Positions 60,650 to 64,000 of a stretch of DNA of 64,000 bases are shown here, piece by piece. Position numbers and translations under genes: made by a program. Within the stretch, counting starts at the first letter, position 1, and the number at the start of each line of letters is the position of its first letter. The notes below the pieces were generated by a model. That model searched no databases. It worked only from the letters and a program-made list of their open reading frames with translations, and was not told where the DNA came from. The stretch comes from Bradymonadales bacterium (GTDB taxonomy: Bacteria > Myxococcota_A > Bradymonadia > JAFGEP01): NCBI GenBank assembly GCA_016931535.1, contig JAFGEP010000152.1:1-64000 (forward strand). The letters run 5' to 3'.

Positions 60650-62551
60650 ATGCCCGATCCCACCTCCGAGAAGGTACCTACCAACACCGCGTTGACCGAA
60701 CCCGCTCCCCTCAATCAGAGCGACAAGAAGCCGGAGGAGCCCAAGTTCGACAAGTGGGATCTCTCCGAGGATGTTCGCACCCTGTTGCTGGAGTTGGCCA
60801 AAACAGAGGACAAGGCGCGCATCGAGGAGATCATCAACAACCTGCACAACGAGCACAAGGTTCCCAAGGAGCTGATGAAGGAGGTGCTGACCGCCGAGCA
60901 GGGGTTCTGGTCCAACACCTGGCAGCTGATCAAGAGCGGAAGCTGGCACCAGAGCTCGCTGGACGACCAGGGAAACGTCAAGACCACCTTCAAGCTGGAC
61001 AGCAAGGGGATCGGCTGGGAAACCGAGGACATGGCCGTCGGTTTCGATATCTCCAAGACCAAGGCCTACTACAAGGACAAAGACGACAAGTGGGCCATCG
61101 AGGCGGGCCAGTCCGGCGGCGATACCTTTGTGGGCACCGCCATCGGCGAGAAGGAGACCGGCCTGCACGAGGGCAAGGTCTACGGCAGCGGCGGGAGCGA
61201 CAAGCTCAAGGTGGGAGCCGAGTATGGCTACACCGAGGGCACGAACAAGTACAGCGGTGGAGCCGAGTACAAGCAGGACAAAGGAACCCACACCATCGGC
61301 GGCAAGTATAGCCAGACCGAGGGCCCGGTGACCCATGAAGGCACCGCCGAGGTCTACCTCGGCGATACCAAGGGGGGAGCCGCTTCCTACCACTACAAGG
61401 ATACCAACGCCAAGGAAGGGGAGAAACCCAAGCCGGGCGAAACGGTCGACGTGACCATCTCCGGATCGGCCAAGGTCGAAGAGAACAAGGAAAAACAGGA
61501 CACCGAGAAGGCCACCGTCAACCTGAAGACCGGAGTCCAGGCCGGCGGAACCACCGTCAACCTGGGCTATACCCACATCGACGATACCCAGGAAGGCCAG
61601 ACCTTCCAGGTCAATAGCATGGACCTCAAGGTCGGCCAGAACATCAACCTGGCCGAGGCCAAGGACCTCAAGCTGGAGGCGGGAGGCAACCTCACCCTCG
61701 ACGAGCACGAGGGCAAGGAAACCACCTTCAAGCTGAACACCAGCGCCACCTACACCACGGGAACCGGAGACAACAAGGAAAGCGTCAACCTGACCCTCTC
61801 CGGCGGGAAACAAGGCAACAAGAATGTCGCCAGCGCCTTGCACCTCGACCCCACCCTCCTCAACGACCAGGAGGGGTATGGCGGCTATGGCAAACTGGGC
61901 ATCTCGCATACCCAGGGTGGCAAGACCATCGGCGGCGAGGTCGGCGTCGGCACCGCCGGCGAGGCCAATATCCTGGGGGGCAAGGGGTACTACAAGTCCA
62001 AGGAGCTCAACCTCGAGATCCTGGGAGCGGCCGCCCAACAGGACGACCAGCTCAGCGGTCTGCTGCAGTCCACCGCCACCATCGCCGTGACCAACAACGT
62101 CAGCCTGCAAGCCGGGGGCAAGGTGGTCTTCAAGCCCACCGATCAGGGGTACGATCAGCTCTGGCAGACCTACGCCGGAGCGGGCATCAAGTTCGACAAG
62201 AACAAGACCCTCTCCGTCAAGATGGGGATCGCCTCCGACGGTTCCCAGATCGCCTACATCCCGGAGCTCTCCTTCGAGATGGACAAGAAGTTCAAGATCA
62301 CGGCGCTGGGCAGCTTCTCCCCGGGCCGCGATCCCTCGGTGGGCGCCAAGCTGGACCTGGGCAAGTCGGCCTTCTCCGTCATCGGGGGGTACGGCGACCC
62401 CTCGCTCATGGCCAATCCGCACTTCGGAAGCCCCGGGATCTCGGTGCCGGGCATGGACGCCAGTAACGTGCTAGGCCACCAGAAAGGCCAAGGCTACATC
62501 ATGATCCAGTGCGACCTGATCAAGCTGGGCAGGCAGCTGTTCGGGAAATAG
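60650..62551 (+). CDS. Lysine-rich beta-repeat protein without signal peptide, unknown family
   Basis: A 633-residue protein. The first 100 residues are hydrophilic and helical (VRTLLLELAKTEDKARIEEII). From about residue 120 on, short amphipathic strands of 8-12 residues alternate with Gly/Asn/Asp/Lys turns almost to the end (KLKVGAEYGYTEG, GTHTIGGKYSQTEG, ATVNLKTGVQAGGTTVNLGY). This is the pattern of a beta-barrel or beta-solenoid, yet there is no signal peptide or membrane segment, and no C-terminal aromatic barrel signal. Lys, Gly and Thr are very abundant. AAAGGAG at 60637-60643 gives a strong ribosome-binding site. It follows the AAA+ gene and may be its client or an exported cargo; that is inference. 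Confidence 0.7.
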   Translation: MPDPTSEKVPTNTALTEPAPLNQSDKKPEEPKFDKWDLSEDVRTLLLELAKTEDKARIEEIINNLHNEHKVPKELMKEVLTAEQGFWSNTWQLIKSGSWHQSSLDDQGNVKTTFKLDSKGIGWETEDMAVGFDISKTKAYYKDKDDKWAIEAGQSGGDTFVGTAIGEKETGLHEGKVYGSGGSDKLKVGAEYGYTEGTNKYSGGAEYKQDKGTHTIGGKYSQTEGPVTHEGTAEVYLGDTKGGAASYHYKDTNAKEGEKPKPGETVDVTISGSAKVEENKEKQDTEKATVNLKTGVQAGGTTVNLGYTHIDDTQEGQTFQVNSMDLKVGQNINLAEAKDLKLEAGGNLTLDEHEGKETTFKLNTSATYTTGTGDNKESVNLTLSGGKQGNKNVASALHLDPTLLNDQEGYGGYGKLGISHTQGGKTIGGEVGVGTAGEANILGGKGYYKSKELNLEILGAAAQQDDQLSGLLQSTATIAVTNNVSLQAGGKVVFKPTDQGYDQLWQTYAGAGIKFDKNKTLSVKMGIASDGSQIAYIPELSFEMDKKFKITALGSFSPGRDPSVGAKLDLGKSAFSVIGGYGDPSLMANPHFGSPGISVPGMDASNVLGHQKGQGYIMIQCDLIKLGRQLFGK

Positions 62552-62638
62552 CGCCATCGCTGGTCGCCTGGCCGGAGCACTTTCCGACCCGCATCATCAC
62601 CAATCGACCGCCACCAGGCTGGCGCGGGAATCGCCGGA

Positions 62639-62668
62639 ACCGACTCCTCCCGGCGGGGTCCGGTCGGT
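62639..62668. terminator. Hairpin between convergent genes
   Basis: ACCGAC (62639-62644) pairs with GTCGGT (62663-62668), with CCC/GGG pairing inside. It lies just outside the stop codon of the NFACT gene and 88 bp after the beta-repeat gene. No T-run is present. Confidence 0.35.
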
Positions 62669-62669
62669 G

Positions 62670-64000
62670 TTACCCTTCCACCTCCCGCTTCCGGCTGGCC
62701 AGCAACCGAGCGAGCCGCTCCGGCTCCCGCCGCACCGCCATCACCTTGGATTGGGCCACGGTGACCTGGCCGGCAGGCGAGCCCTTGATCTTCCGCACGT
62801 TGCGCTGCCAGGTGTAACGGACCTCGGCCACGTTCTCCCCTTTCAGGCCGCTGTGGTGGATCGCCAGCGTGGCGGCGTCGACCAGCGTCTCGGGCTTCAG
62901 CTCCTCGGTCTTGCCCAGGCAGACAATGACGTGGGCGCCGCTGGTTCCGGCCGCGTGAAGCCATAGATCATGACCGCGAGCCACCCGGAAGGTGAGCTGG
63001 TCATTGTGGCGGGCGCCCCGCCCCACCAGGATCGGGTTTCCGTCCGCGCTGTAGTACTCGAGGTAGGGCGGGGAAAACGGCCGATCAGGCCCACGGCGAC
63101 GGCCCAGATCCGGCTTTGCCGGGATCAACCCCAGGCCCGAAAGCTCGGCGAGAAGGGTCTCCGGTTCGATCGCCTCCGGTTTGGCTGGCCCGGGGAGCTG
63201 CTCGGCCTCACCGATCACGTCCTCTTCGGGCGGGCCGGCAGGTTCCTCCTCCCTCCCGATCGCGCCTTCTTTGGGCAGCTCGGCCGGCTCCCTCTGCGCC
63301 GCGACCGCCCCCTCTCCAGAGATCACTGGGACCTCTGGCGGTGCCGAAGCCTGTAGCGCGCCGATAGCCCGCTCCACCCGCTCGACCAGGACCCGGGTTT
63401 CTTCCATTCGGCGTCGGATCCGTTCTTTGGCTTTTCCCAGGCGGCGCCCCTCCTTGAAGTAGCGGGCGATGTTGTCTCCCAGGGGGAGGGCCGGATCGAG
63501 CGGGATCTCGACGGGACGCAGGTGGGGATCGAAGTAGTCGGGTACGCGCGCCTGCGCAGCTCCCCTTGTGATTTTCCCGTATGCTGATTGGAGAAGCTGT
63601 CCCCATCGGATGAGATCCTCTGCGCGGTCGGCTCGGGCCAGGTCTTCGGCCACGTGGTGCAGGCGCCGGTCGAGCCGTCGATGGGCTTGCTTCAAGGATC
63701 TCAACAGGGCTGTTGTGCGCTCGGTGGTGTCCTGCTGCGCCAGTTGGCGCTCACACTGGCGCTCCACTTCCCGGGAAGGGCTTTCGACCGGTTGCTGCGC
63801 CCAGCGGCTGATGGTGTCGATCACCAGCTGATCGGGACGAGCCGGAGGGACATAGGGCTCTCCGGCCACCAGCTTCCGCCGATAGGAGACGTTGGGCCGC
63901 AACGATCCCAGGATGGTGGCGGCCTCGTCCAGCAGAAACAGGTTGCCATGACGTCCGGTGAGCTCGCCCACCAGCCGAAACCGGATGCTCTGGGCGATCC
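62670..64000 (-). CDS. RqcH/NFACT-family ribosome quality control protein, N-terminus cut by window edge
   Basis: At least 443 C-terminal residues of an Rqc2/RqcH (fibronectin-binding-like, NFACT) protein, with the start beyond the right edge. NFACT-N ends with LTGRHGNLFLLD. The middle part holds a helical coiled-coil segment (KEGRRLGKAKERIRRRMEETRVLVERVERAI), then an Ala/Glu/Pro-rich linker of about 80 residues. The NFACT-R domain has GNPILVGRGARHNDQLTFRVA, DLWLHAAGTSGAHVIV and DAATLAIHHSGLKG. RqcH binds stalled 50S subunits and adds alanine tails to nascent chains. The long linker is unusual. Confidence 0.85.
   Translation of the reverse strand, partial: IAQSIRFRLVGELTGRHGNLFLLDEAATILGSLRPNVSYRRKLVAGEPYVPPARPDQLVIDTISRWAQQPVESPSREVERQCERQLAQQDTTERTTALLRSLKQAHRRLDRRLHHVAEDLARADRAEDLIRWGQLLQSAYGKITRGAAQARVPDYFDPHLRPVEIPLDPALPLGDNIARYFKEGRRLGKAKERIRRRMEETRVLVERVERAIGALQASAPPEVPVISGEGAVAAQREPAELPKEGAIGREEEPAGPPEEDVIGEAEQLPGPAKPEAIEPETLLAELSGLGLIPAKPDLGRRRGPDRPFSPPYLEYYSADGNPILVGRGARHNDQLTFRVARGHDLWLHAAGTSGAHVIVCLGKTEELKPETLVDAATLAIHHSGLKGENVAEVRYTWQRNVRKIKGSPAGQVTVAQSKVMAVRREPERLARLLASRKREVEG

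Noticed and set aside
59144..62422. A 1092-codon open frame on the minus strand opposite the AAA+ and beta-repeat genes
   Set aside because: It is antisense to two genes with clear motifs and ribosome-binding sites, has no recognisable domain, and its composition is that of a mirrored GC-rich frame.

Overview
The window is high-GC DNA from a Gram-negative bacterium that most resembles Myxococcota, Bradymonadia or related deltaproteobacterial lineages. The evidence is indirect. At least nine proteins look like lipoproteins with Asp/Glu-rich linkers. Three secreted proteins end in a Cys / transmembrane / Arg-cluster tail like the MYXO-CTERM sorting signal. There is a transmembrane Hanks-type Ser/Thr kinase, and there are fibro-slime, thrombospondin-3, tandem cadherin-like and beta-helix surface proteins. 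No rRNA, tRNA, CRISPR array, phage or transposase gene was seen.

Layout. 1-180: a 51-bp tandem repeat running off the left edge. 0.3-9.7 kb: galT-like gene, an ADP/ATP-translocase-family transporter, a lipoprotein, rlmKL and two CrtI-like desaturases. 9.7-14.1 kb: a compact oxidative pentose-phosphate operon (gnd, zwf, pgl, a gph-like phosphatase), closed by a 77-bp hairpin repeat array. 14.4-17.5 kb: an alpha/beta hydrolase, a fibro-slime/TSP3 surface protein and a tiny acidic protein. 17.6-24.6 kb: a complete export system (TolC-like, HlyD-like, two ABC ATPases, two ABC-2 permeases), equivalent to the Ybh exporter but with the double ATPase split into two genes. 24.6-27.6 kb: a 30-residue membrane peptide and the Ser/Thr kinase. 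27.7-34.1 kb: adenylate cyclase, lipoprotein and TonB-dependent receptor on the minus strand, and a divergent outer-membrane-type protein on the plus strand.

34.5-41.8 kb is a four-gene minus-strand cassette for a beta-glucan-type exopolysaccharide: a BcsA-like synthase, a TPR plus outer-membrane-barrel exporter, a carbohydrate-binding-like protein and a GH44 endoglucanase. The last two carry surface-sorting tails. 42-43 kb: a voltage-gated-type K+ channel. 43.4-54.1 kb: four minus-strand lipoproteins, including two giant paralogues (about 1300 residues each) with cadherin-like plus beta-helix architecture. 54.4-56.4 kb: a nitronate monooxygenase-like protein and a lipoprotein with four eight-cysteine repeats.

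56.5-62.6 kb holds the least conventional genes. One is an enzyme-I-like PEP phosphotransferase whose phospho-acceptor His is replaced by Gln. Facing away from it is a double AAA+ ATPase, followed by a lysine-rich beta-strand-repeat protein with no signal peptide and no recognised family. A partial RqcH/NFACT gene runs off the right edge.

Many genes have clear Shine-Dalgarno sites, but galT and the nucleotide transporter have a -10 box only 7 bp before the start codon, so their mRNAs are probably leaderless.
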